From Parendozoicomonas callyspongiae (GTDB lineage Bacteria; Pseudomonadota; Gammaproteobacteria; Pseudomonadales; Endozoicomonadaceae), in NCBI RefSeq assembly GCF_023502345.1, contig NZ_JAMFLX010000006.1, forward strand, positions 62,001 to 126,000: 64,000 nt of DNA, in the 5' to 3' direction. Under the pieces are notes generated by a model. That model saw only the letters and a program-made list of their open reading frames with translations, ran no database searches and had not been told where the DNA came from. How positions within the stretch are numbered: the stretch's first letter is position 1; each line of letters opens with the position of its first letter. Position numbers and translations under genes: made by a program. This document shows, piece by piece, positions 17,228 to 25,499 of this stretch.

Positions 17228-17677
17228 ATGTTGAAAGACAAGAAAGTTGTCATTCTGGGCGATCGCGACGGCGTACCTGGTCCTGCCATTGAAGAATGTG
17301 TTAAGACCGCTGGTGCTGACGTTGTCTTCTCCGTTACAGAATGCTTCGTTTGAACTTCTGCAGGCGCAATGGACCTGGAAAACCAGAAGCGGATCAAAGA
17401 ACTTGCAGAAACTCACGGTAACGAGAACGTAGTGGTTGTTCTCGGTGGCGCTGAGGCCGAAGCTTCCGGCCTGGCTGCTGAAACTGTAACTGCAGGTGAT
17501 CCGACTTTTGCCGGTCCGTTAGCCGGAGTCCAGTTGGGACTCTCCGTCTACCACATCACCGAAGAAGCAGTTAAAGAAGTAGTTGATTCCGCTGTCTACG
17601 AAGAACAAGTAGGCATGATGGAAATGGTACTTCCTGTTGAGGAAATCGCTGAAGAGATGGCTCAGTTCCGAGCTTAA
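17228..17677 (+). CDS. grdA: Glycine reductase selenoprotein A (in-frame UGA = Sec42)
   Basis: 149 residues when the TGA at 17351-17353 is read as selenocysteine. The redox motif CFVU (Cys39, Sec42) followed by TSAGAMDLE is the hallmark of GrdA. The frame continues unbroken after the TGA to TAA at 17677 and matches the family to the C-terminus. GrdA takes the carboxymethyl group from protein B as a Se-carboxymethyl-selenocysteine and passes a ketene-level acetyl group to protein C; its mixed selenide-sulfide is re-reduced by thioredoxin. A stem-loop just after the UGA fits a bacterial SECIS. Automatic annotation would probably call only the part downstream of the UGA. Confidence 0.95.
17355..17389 (+). 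promoter_or_regulatory. Candidate SECIS element of grdA
   Basis: Starting 2 nt after the UGA, CTTCTG pairs with CAGAAG, with an inner AGG/CCT helix and an apical loop containing CGCAATGGA. Position and size fit bacterial SECIS hairpins recognised by SelB. Folding by eye only. Confidence 0.65.
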
Positions 17678-17931
17678 TCGAATGTGATTAGGAGTCAGTC
17701 CTGCGGCGGCTGATTTGAAAGTGGTCTATTCTGCTTTTACCTCAATTACCGCAGCCTGATTCTTTGGAGCTCGGTGACGGGCTCCATCCCATCATTACTG
17801 ATATTGATTGTTGATTCTTCAAGGCTGGTTGTTTTTAGACAGTATCCTGGGAACAAGAATTCTTGGGATTTCAAGTCAGGGTATTGTCCCAAAACAATCT
17901 TTGAACAGCATTAAATCACGGAGTCGATGAC

Positions 17932-19470
17932 GTGAGTTTTGCAGTAGTGAAAGCAGCAAGTTATACACTTGCACATACCCCCGATTTTATTCCTTTCGGT
18001 TCTACACCAACTACCGCCAAGGCGCGTAATGACCAAGAGTATTTCGATGCTCTTAAAAAAGGTCTGCGTTCTTTTGATGAGCTGGTAAATTACCCACCCA
18101 ACCAGTGCTACATTGGTAACATCACTCCTGAACAACTGGGTGAAATCGCTCAGCCTTGGTACAAGGATGCTGCTGCTGCCGAGCGTACCGGTCGTTACGG
18201 CGACATCATGCCTCAGGTTGAGTTCTACGCTCTGCTGAAAGCGGCTGATGCCTTCGATCTGGTTGCACTGACTCCTGAGTTCATTGAACAGGCTAACCCT
18301 GCTCTGGCTGCTCACCCTCTGCTGAAGCGCTACACTCTGGACGCTTCCAAGGGTATGGCTGCAGCCAACATGCACGCCATGCTGGAAGAGCACAAAGCTG
18401 AGCCTCTGAACATGAACGGCGAGCTGGTTGGTATCGTTAAGCAGGCTCACGACGAAGATGAGAACCTGTCTGCGCACATCATGCTCGAAAACCTGACTGT
18501 AAAGGCCACCGGCGTTCACGCTGCTCTGTGCCTGGAAGCTCAGGGTGTTGACCTGTCTGAGGTTGACTACATCATCGAATGTTCCGAAGAAGCCTGTGGT
18601 GACATCAACCAGCGTGGTGGTGGTAACTTCGCTAAGGCGATCGGTGAGATGATCGGCTGTGTATCCGCGACAGGTTCCGACCTGCGTGGTTTCTGTGCAG
18701 CTCCTGCTCACTCCCTGATTCACGCTGCAGCCCTGGTTAAAGGCGGCGCGTTCAAGAACGTTCTGGTTGTGGCCGGTGGCGCTGTTGCCAAGCTGGGCAT
18801 GAACTCCCGTGAGCACCTGGCCAAGGACATGCCTGTCCTGGAAGACTCCCTGGCTGGTTTCGCATTCCTGATCTCCGAAAACGACGGTGTTAGCCCAATT
18901 GTTAACACTGACATCATCGGTCGTCTAAATGTTGGTGCTGGTTCCTCTCCTCAGGCTGTTACCTCTGCTCTGGTATCCGAGCCTCTGAAGGCTGTTGGTC
19001 GCACTATCCCTGAGATCTGCCGCTACTCCGTAGAAATGCAGAACCCGGAAATCACCAAGCCTGCCGGTGCCGGTGACGTGCCTGAAGCGAACTACAAGAT
19101 GATCGCTGCTCTGGCCGTTAAAGAAGGCCAGCTGGAGCGTGCTCAGCTGATGGACTTCGTTAAGAAGCACGGTATGCAGGGCTTCGCTCTGACTCAGGGG
19201 CACATCCCATCCGGTGTTCCTTACCTGGGTCATGGTCGTGACGCGATCATGAACGGCGAAATCAACAGCTTCATGGTTGTTGGTAAGGGTTCCCTGTTCC
19301 TGGGTCGTATGACCAACCTGTTCGACGGTATCTCTACTGTTGTTGAGAAGAACCCAGGTGTTCAGGGTGGTCATGGTGAGAGTGCTGGCTTCGATAAAGA
19401 CGAAGCGCGTCGTCTGGTGGCTAAGGCCATGCAAGACGTTGCAGCCCGTCTGACCGAATCTGAAGAATAA
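17932..19470 (+). CDS. grdC: Glycine/sarcosine/betaine reductase component C, beta subunit
   Basis: 512 residues, the usual length for GrdC. It starts at GTG (17932) with ACGGAG upstream. The thiolase/FabH-like fold is suggested by ECSEEACGD, GFCAAPAHSLIHAAALVKGG and AYLGHGRDA-type segments. Together with GrdD it releases acetyl phosphate from the acetyl-thioester formed with GrdA. A 254-bp spacer separates it from grdA and holds short hairpins (for example CAAGAATTCTTG near 17850) but no gene. In clostridia grdC also neighbours grdD, as here (16 nt apart). Confidence 0.95.
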   Translation: MSFAVVKAASYTLAHTPDFIPFGSTPTTAKARNDQEYFDALKKGLRSFDELVNYPPNQCYIGNITPEQLGEIAQPWYKDAAAAERTGRYGDIMPQVEFYALLKAADAFDLVALTPEFIEQANPALAAHPLLKRYTLDASKGMAAANMHAMLEEHKAEPLNMNGELVGIVKQAHDEDENLSAHIMLENLTVKATGVHAALCLEAQGVDLSEVDYIIECSEEACGDINQRGGGNFAKAIGEMIGCVSATGSDLRGFCAAPAHSLIHAAALVKGGAFKNVLVVAGGAVAKLGMNSREHLAKDMPVLEDSLAGFAFLISENDGVSPIVNTDIIGRLNVGAGSSPQAVTSALVSEPLKAVGRTIPEICRYSVEMQNPEITKPAGAGDVPEANYKMIAALAVKEGQLERAQLMDFVKKHGMQGFALTQGHIPSGVPYLGHGRDAIMNGEINSFMVVGKGSLFLGRMTNLFDGISTVVEKNPGVQGGHGESAGFDKDEARRLVAKAMQDVAARLTESEE

Positions 19471-19486
19471 GACGGGGGCAGACACG

Positions 19487-20665
19487 ATGTCTGAATTGAA
19501 CTCTTCGCCTTTAAATCAGGCACTGGCGGAAGCCTTTACCGATATGTCCGATGGCTTGCTCGGTGGTAGCTTCAAGCGCCCCGTCCGCATAGGTCTGACT
19601 CTGATCGGTAGCGAGCACGGCACTGACGAGCTGATCTACGCAGCTCAGCTGGCAGCACGTTCCGGTAAGCTGGAGCCTGTACTGATCGGCGACATGTCTT
19701 ATGAAAATCAGGAAGAAGCACCCTTCGAACTGCATACCGTTAAGGACATGCACGACGGCCATCTGCTGATGGAACAGATGCTCGACTCCGGTGAGCTGGA
19801 TGGCTGTGTTGCCATGCACTACGGCTTCCCTCTGGGTGTGAGCACCGTTGGTAAGGTGATTACTCCTGCCAAGGGCCGCGAGATGATTATCGCGACCACC
19901 ACTGGTACTGCAGACACTCTGCGTCCTGCTGCCATGGTGAAGAACGCTATCTCCGGTATCGCCATGGCTCGTGCCACTGGCATCGAAGAACCAACTGTTG
20001 GCGTTCTGAACGTTGACAATGCTGCCCAGGTTGAGCGCTCTCTGCGCCAGCTGATCGAAGGTGGCTACAAGGTTCGCTTCACCGAATCTGCCCGTGCAGA
20101 TGGTGGCGCACTGATGCGTGGTAATGACCTGCTGCAGGGTGTTCCCGATGTTCTGGTTACCGACTCTCTGACCGGTAACCTGATGATGAAAGTCTTCTCC
20201 TCCTACACCACCGGTGGCAGCTATGAAGCCCTCGGTCAGGGCTACGGCCCAGGTCTGGGTGAAGGTCAGGAACGTCTGGTTGGCATTATTTCCCGCGCCT
20301 CTGGTGCACCTGTTGTTGCTGGTGCCCTGCAGCTGATCGCGGACTGTGCCCGCGGTGACGTGATTGCCCGCTTTAAAGAAGAGCTGGCAGCTGCGAAGAA
20401 GGCTGGTCTGGATGAAATTCTTGCTGGTCTGGCACCTAAGACTGACAGTAAGCCCAAGGAAGCAGTAACAGCTCCAGCTGAAACTGTGACCGACGCTGAA
20501 ATTGGTGGTGTAGATATCCTGGATATCGAAGACGCTAAAGAAGCCTGCTGGAAAGCTGGCATCTTCGCCAAGACCGGCATGGGTTGCACCGGCCCGATCG
20601 TAATGATTGCCGCTGCCGACAAAGACAAGGCAGCTGAAGCGCTTAAGGAAGCAGGCTTCATCTAA
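19487..20665 (+). CDS. grdD: Glycine/sarcosine/betaine reductase component C, alpha subunit
   Basis: 392 residues with a PlsX/phosphotransacetylase-like fold (RIGLTLIGSEHGTDELIYAA, DVLVTDSLTGNLMMKV). A C-terminal extension after about residue 315 contains KTGMGCTGP, with the conserved cysteine that is thought to carry the acetyl thioester in GrdD. It partners GrdC to give acetyl phosphate, which acetate kinase turns into ATP; no ackA is in the window. The ATG is preceded by a G-rich stretch (GACGGGGGC). Confidence 0.94.
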   Translation: MSELNSSPLNQALAEAFTDMSDGLLGGSFKRPVRIGLTLIGSEHGTDELIYAAQLAARSGKLEPVLIGDMSYENQEEAPFELHTVKDMHDGHLLMEQMLDSGELDGCVAMHYGFPLGVSTVGKVITPAKGREMIIATTTGTADTLRPAAMVKNAISGIAMARATGIEEPTVGVLNVDNAAQVERSLRQLIEGGYKVRFTESARADGGALMRGNDLLQGVPDVLVTDSLTGNLMMKVFSSYTTGGSYEALGQGYGPGLGEGQERLVGIISRASGAPVVAGALQLIADCARGDVIARFKEELAAAKKAGLDEILAGLAPKTDSKPKEAVTAPAETVTDAEIGGVDILDIEDAKEACWKAGIFAKTGMGCTGPIVMIAAADKDKAAEALKEAGFI

Positions 20666-20827
20666 TTGTCTCTTCTCTTTTGCTGGCTCCTACAGTGAAT
20701 TCAGGAGCTGGCAAAGAGTCTTTGCCATAAAAAAGCGTCCTGCTTTTTTATAACTCGCTGTGGATTTCTCGCTCTGGTTGGGTTGCAAAGGAGTCCGCAG
20801 CTTATTACACGATCTGGAGTAAAATCC

Positions 20828-22120
20828 GTGAAACTCGAAGTTGGAAATATCCACGTCGAGGAGCTTGCCTTCGGCAACGAAAGCACTCTCAGTGGACACC
20901 GTGTCGAAATCGACAAGGGCACCTTAATCAATTTTATCCGCGAAATCGATCATCGTATCACCGAAGTGAAGCTGGACATCGCCCTGCCAGGCGAAAAGAC
21001 CCGCATCATGCCGGTTAAAGACGTTGTTGAGCCTCGTGTTAAGGTTTCTGGTAAGGGTCACATCTTCCCAGGCCGTAACGCTGGTGAAAACGACATCGTA
21101 GGTGAAGGCCGCACTCACGTCCTGAAGGGTATGACTGTTATGACTACCGGTAAGGTAGTTGGCTTCCAGGAAGGCATCATCGACATGTCTGGTACTGGCG
21201 CGGAGTACACTCCGTTCTCCAAGACCCTGAACCTGGTTATCACCTGTGAAGTAGACGACACTTGCAACCAGTACGACCACGAGCAGATCCTGCGTACCGT
21301 TGGTCTGGAAACTGCACGTGAAGTTGGTAAGCTGGCCAAGGACGCAGAAGCTGACGAGGTTAACACCTACGAAACTCTGCCTATCCTGGAGCAAGCTGCT
21401 CAGTACCCTGACCTGCCCAAGGTTGGTTACGTTTACATGCTGCAGTCCCAGGGCCTGCTGCACGACACCTACCTGTATGGTGTTGACGTGAAGGCCATCG
21501 TTCCTACTCTGCTGTACCCAACAGAAGTCATGGACGGCGCAATCTTCTCCGGTAACTGCGTATCCGCCTGTGACAAGAACCCATCTCTGGTTCACCAGAA
21601 CAGCCCAATCATCCATGAACTGTACAAGCACCACGGTACTAAGTACAACTTCATGGGCGTTATCGTAACCAACGAAAACGTAACTCTGGCTGACAAAGAA
21701 CGTTCCTCCAACTGGGTAGCCAAGCTGGCTGTTCAGCAGGGCTGGGATGCAGCGATCGTTTCCGAAGAAGGCTTCGGTAACCCAGACGCTGACCTGGTAA
21801 TGAACTGCAACAAGCTGGAAGGCGCTGGCATCAAGACTGTTCTGGTAACCGACGAATACGCGGGTAACCAGGGTGAGTCCCAGTCTCTGGCTGACTCCAC
21901 TCCTAAGGGTGATGCTGTTGTCTCCAACGGTAACGCGAACATGATCGTTGAGCTGCCAGCAATGGAGCGTCTGATCGGTCACGATACCTACGTTGACATG
22001 ATCGCCGGTGGTACTGAAGGCTCCCTGCGTGCCGACGGTTCTATCAGCATCGAGATCCAGGCTATCACTGGTGCTACCAACGAGCTTGGTTTCCACAACC
22101 TGACTGCACGTCAAGGCTAA
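20828..22120 (+). CDS. grdE: Glycine reductase component B, pyruvoyl proprotein
   Basis: 430 residues from the GTG at 20828 (CTGGAG upstream). Starting there gives MKLEVGNIHVEEL, matching the N-terminus of GrdE; an open frame upstream has no such match. GrdE proproteins are cleaved before a cysteine to make a pyruvoyl-bearing alpha and a beta subunit. The likely cleavage cysteine is Cys244, in FSGNCVSACDKN. The subunits bind glycine as a Schiff base and hand it to the GrdB selenocysteine. It lies 30 nt before grdB, so both parts of component B are coexpressed. Confidence 0.95.
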   Translation: MKLEVGNIHVEELAFGNESTLSGHRVEIDKGTLINFIREIDHRITEVKLDIALPGEKTRIMPVKDVVEPRVKVSGKGHIFPGRNAGENDIVGEGRTHVLKGMTVMTTGKVVGFQEGIIDMSGTGAEYTPFSKTLNLVITCEVDDTCNQYDHEQILRTVGLETAREVGKLAKDAEADEVNTYETLPILEQAAQYPDLPKVGYVYMLQSQGLLHDTYLYGVDVKAIVPTLLYPTEVMDGAIFSGNCVSACDKNPSLVHQNSPIIHELYKHHGTKYNFMGVIVTNENVTLADKERSSNWVAKLAVQQGWDAAIVSEEGFGNPDADLVMNCNKLEGAGIKTVLVTDEYAGNQGESQSLADSTPKGDAVVSNGNANMIVELPAMERLIGHDTYVDMIAGGTEGSLRADGSISIEIQAITGATNELGFHNLTARQG

Positions 22121-22150
22121 GCCGTTCCCAAGGAGTTAGGAGATACGAAC

Positions 22151-23443
22151 ATGCGTATTCTGCATTACATCAACCAGTTCTTCGGTCAGAAGGGCGGTGA
22201 AGAAGCGGCTAACCACCCGATTGAACTGGTGGAAGGTCCTGTTGGTCCTGGTGGCGCTCTGAACGCTGCACTGGCTGGCAAAGCTGAAATTTCCCACACC
22301 ATCATCTGTGGTGACTCCTACTTCAACGAAAACGAAGAAGTAGCAGTAATGGGCATTAAAGAGATCATTGACCAGGTTAAGCCTGATCTGATCGTTGCTG
22401 GTCCTGCTTTCAACGCTGGTCGTTACGGTGTTGCCTGTGGTCGCGTTGGTAAGTTGGCTGCTGAGCTGGGCCTGCCTTGCATCACTGGTATGTACCCAGA
22501 AAACCCAGGTTACGATCTGTACAAGCAGACTGCTTACATGGTTGAAACCAAGAACAGCGCTGCTGACATGCGTAAAGCCATTCCTAACATGGCTAAGCTG
22601 ATCGCTTCCTTCATCGAGAAGGACGGCAAGCTGGGCATGCCTGCTGAAGAAGGCTACATGCCACGCAACCTGCGTATCAACATGTTTGCCGAGAAGCGTG
22701 GCGCAGCACGTGCTGTTGACATGCTGATCGCTAAGCTGGGCGGTGAAGAGTTCACTACCGAATACCCCATGCCTGTATTCGACCGTGTTGCTCCTTTCAA
22801 GGCTCTGGCTTCTCTGAAGGATGCCAAGATTGCTCTGGTAACCTCCGGTGGTGTTGTACCTAAGGGTAACCCAGATCACATCGAATCCTCCTCCGCTCAG
22901 AAGTACGGTGAGTACTCTATCGAAGGTATCGATGACCTGACTGAAGCTTCTCACGAAACTGCACACGGTGGTTACGACCCCGTTAAGTGTAACGAGAACT
23001 CTGACGTGGTTCTGCCAGTTGACGTTCTGCGTGACCTGGAAAAAGAAGGTGTTATCGGTTCTCTGCATAACATGTTCTACACCACTGTTGGTAACGGTAC
23101 TTCCGTATCTAACTCCAAGAAGTTCGGTGCTGAGATTGCTCAGAAACTGCTGGATGCCGGTGTATCCGCAGCTATTCTGACCTCCACCTGAGGCACTTGC
23201 ACGCGTTGCGGTGCAACGCTCGTTAAAGAAATCGAAAAAGTAATGCCTGTAGTTCACATTGTGACTGTAGTGCCCATCTCCGTAACTGTTGGCGCGAACC
23301 GTATCGTTCCTGCTGTTGCGATTCCTCATCCTCTGGGTAACCCCAAGATGAGCCAGGAAGAAGAGAAACTGATGCGTCGTGAGATGGTTGTTAAGTCCCT
23401 GGAGACCCTGACGACTGACATCTCTGAGCAGACAGTTTTTTAG
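22151..23443 (+). CDS. grdB: Glycine reductase component B selenoprotein (in-frame UGA = Sec347)
   Basis: 430 residues when the TGA at 23189-23191 is decoded as selenocysteine. The motif STUGTCTRCGA (Sec347, Cys350, Cys353; U-x2-C-x2-C) is that of GrdB. The frame continues in the family to VVPISVTVGANRIVPAVAIPHPLGNP and ends with TAG at 23443. GrdB attacks the C-N bond of GrdE-bound glycine and passes the carboxymethyl group to GrdA. AGGAGATACGAAC precedes the ATG. It is the last gene of the cluster and is followed by a strong terminator. Confidence 0.95.
23197..23216 (+). promoter_or_regulatory. Candidate SECIS element of grdB
   Basis: Five nucleotides after the UGA, TTGCAC pairs with GTGCAA around the 8-nt loop GCGTTGCG. 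It is smaller than the grdA hairpin but close enough to the UGA for SelB-dependent decoding. Folding by eye only. Confidence 0.55.
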
Positions 23444-23496
23444 GGAAAGGTGTATAAAACCGCCTGATCTTGAAACTATCTCCTCCAAACCCGAGA

Positions 23497-23529
23497 CCCT
23501 TCCTGTGAATGCAGGAGGGGTTTTATTTT
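23497..23529 (+). terminator. Terminator of the grd gene cluster
   Basis: CCCTTCCTG and CAGGAGGGG form a 9-bp stem (one G-T pair) around TGAATG, followed by TTTTATTTT. It lies 54 nt after the grdB stop and is a classic rho-independent terminator, reading rightward. Confidence 0.85.
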
Positions 23530-23563
23530 GTAAGGAGGGGCAATTAAGCGTGTGTCCCTCATT

Positions 23564-25363
23564 TTATCTGGGATTCATGTTTCTGCCATACATGGAATTG
23601 AAGAGATGGTCGGCAGCCTTTTCCAGAGTGTATTTTGTTTCTTCATTTTTTTGAAAAATGTAGTTATTAATGTATAACGCGGATATTTGAGGCTGAGACC
23701 CAACTGAGAATGAGTAGGCACCATTGTGCTTTTCATGTACTGTTTTGAGTGTTGAGTAAATCTGTTCCCATGCTTTGGAAAAAGGCATGACCGAAGGTTG
23801 AGTTGTACGCAAAGTAGCATTGACAGTTGGATCAAAAAGCAAAAGTTGGCCTGTTCCAAAATGTTGAAAAACAAGATACGAATTAGCCACCAAAGAAGGA
23901 ATTTTAGTTATATCGCTTGGTTCAAAATAAATGACTGCATCTTCACCAGGTTGAGCAATGACAGAGATTCCAGCTTTATAGCCCAACCCTTTTAAGGTGC
24001 TGTTTATCTGAAGTTTTTCCAGTAAGGGCAGGCAGGTAGTGATACAGTTCTCTTGCAAAGAATATTCGCCCTTGAGAAGTTTATCGCCTTCAATCTCTAT
24101 GGTTGCAGTTATTTGACCATATGAGTGGGGTTCATTATAACAAATAGAGAAGTTTGTCTTGCTGATCATATCGTTCAGGATGGCAGCATGAGAGCTGATG
24201 ACAGTTTCAGTCATAATCCCCAGTTGGTCAGAGTCCATAAGGTTTTTCTGGATGGTGACTTTGAATAGCAGATCTTCGGGGCAGCCCGGTTGATCAAGTA
24301 AAGTGTTCAGAGAGGCCCAGAAAGTTTCAAGTGCACTGTTTCTTGCTCTTATGCGTTCACAAACAGCACAGTCTTTGAATACTGGAAGTTGGTCAAACGT
24401 AAGGAAAAAGCCACTTGTTTCTGGATTGTGATTACTTTTCACATGCTCTCTAAGCTCGGTCACTGCCCATCCATCCATGGCATGCCCATCCCATAACCAT
24501 GTATAGGCTTGATCCTGAAATGCGATATGGTCGAGTGCGAGGAGCCCGGTGTTGTTACCATCAGTGACTTTGACGCTCCACATGGTGTTTTGGCTCCAGC
24601 TGCCTGCAACAACAGGTGAAGCACTGGCGGCATCAGGTATTAAGGTCATATTTATGGTTGGGAAAGAATAAACAGGATAATCAACAATTTTGAAGTAAGG
24701 TTGTGAATCCATGCCGATCACAATGTATCTATGACCATCGGGGGCAGCCCAATCTGTTCCTTTGGCAACCAGAAATGGGGCCGGTTGATCTCGTGCGAAT
24801 CCCCACCTGATGTAAAACATAACGGGTTTTCCGTTTATGCATACTTCGGCAGCTGGTGTGATATGGGAAATATGTGATTTATCCCACTTTCGGAATTTGT
24901 CTGTTTTGATTGAAAACACAACGGTGTTCTCTAAATCCTGATCCTTCCATACGGTTTGATATTCAGTCTCGGTCTGTTCTTCTGGTTTTTGCTGATCATC
25001 CGGAGGCCCTCCTCCTGCTCCAGAGGGGGTACCCTTTGCGGCCTTTTCTGCTGGATTGCTCTCGTTGGTTTTCTTTGGCGTGGCAGGAGGGAGATTATCG
25101 GCAGAATCTGATGGATTGTGTGCAGAAGAAGAGCTTTCTGGTTTTTCTACCGGACAGCTTTTTGTATAAAGAGACAGAGCTTGTGTTCTGTTGGCTATAG
25201 GCAAAGCGTCTCCGCTGATAACGTACTCGTTTGAAGTGGTCGGAAGGTGATTCTGTAATAAGTAAAAAGGAAGCTGCGACATCTGAGATTTAGGATCTCC
25301 AGCACCAGAAGATGCTGTCATGGAGTACAAGCAAAGCGACAATATTATTTTCTTTATGGTCAT
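23564..25363 (-). CDS. Unrecognised secreted protein, paralogue 1
   Basis: 599 residues with a Sec signal peptide (MTIKKIILSLCLYSMTASSGAG). Residues 70-140 are Pro/Ser/Glu-rich with Gly-Gly-Pro-Pro and probably disordered. The remaining 450 residues look globular, with a conserved CAVCERIRARN (CxxC) near residue 335 and several Trp-rich motifs (GSWSQNTMWSVKV, AMDGWAVTELREH). No family is recognised. The next gene upstream encodes a paralogue: the first 154 residues are identical, the rest is clearly related but diverged. Several cysteines are shared, consistent with a disulfide-bonded exported protein (inference). Confidence 0.7.
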   Translation of the reverse strand: MTIKKIILSLCLYSMTASSGAGDPKSQMSQLPFYLLQNHLPTTSNEYVISGDALPIANRTQALSLYTKSCPVEKPESSSSAHNPSDSADNLPPATPKKTNESNPAEKAAKGTPSGAGGGPPDDQQKPEEQTETEYQTVWKDQDLENTVVFSIKTDKFRKWDKSHISHITPAAEVCINGKPVMFYIRWGFARDQPAPFLVAKGTDWAAPDGHRYIVIGMDSQPYFKIVDYPVYSFPTINMTLIPDAASASPVVAGSWSQNTMWSVKVTDGNNTGLLALDHIAFQDQAYTWLWDGHAMDGWAVTELREHVKSNHNPETSGFFLTFDQLPVFKDCAVCERIRARNSALETFWASLNTLLDQPGCPEDLLFKVTIQKNLMDSDQLGIMTETVISSHAAILNDMISKTNFSICYNEPHSYGQITATIEIEGDKLLKGEYSLQENCITTCLPLLEKLQINSTLKGLGYKAGISVIAQPGEDAVIYFEPSDITKIPSLVANSYLVFQHFGTGQLLLFDPTVNATLRTTQPSVMPFSKAWEQIYSTLKTVHEKHNGAYSFSVGSQPQISALYINNYIFQKNEETKYTLEKAADHLFNSMYGRNMNPR

Positions 25364-25499
25364 AATCGGCGGCCCCTCAAATGCAAAAGATCGTAGCGAA
25401 ACGTAAGCGAGTGTAGTCAGGTTTTGTAAACGCTGATTAGCGAAATGCAGTGAAAAATGTGTGGTGCTGTGGATGCCGGAGGGGGGATTATTTTGTAGG
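24901..25499 (-). repeat. Direct repeat, copy 1 (about 0.6 kb)
   Basis: This stretch is almost identical to 26873-27469. It covers codons 1-154 of paralogue 1 and about 130 bp of 5' flank, including the putative promoter. Only a few substitutions and a 2-nt indel were seen. The flanking coding sequence is diverged, so identity stops sharply at 24901. Confidence 0.9.

Noticed and set aside
17228-17677. grdA and grdB as frameshifted or nonsense-mutated pseudogenes
   Set aside because: The TGA codons fall at the known Sec positions, the frames continue without shift, and selA, selB and tRNA-Sec are adjacent.
22136-23488. 450-codon open frame antisense to grdB (and a 396-codon one antisense to grdE, 20924-22114)
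   Set aside because: The same cause: few stop-complement codons in highly expressed genes. The sense frames match GrdB and GrdE.
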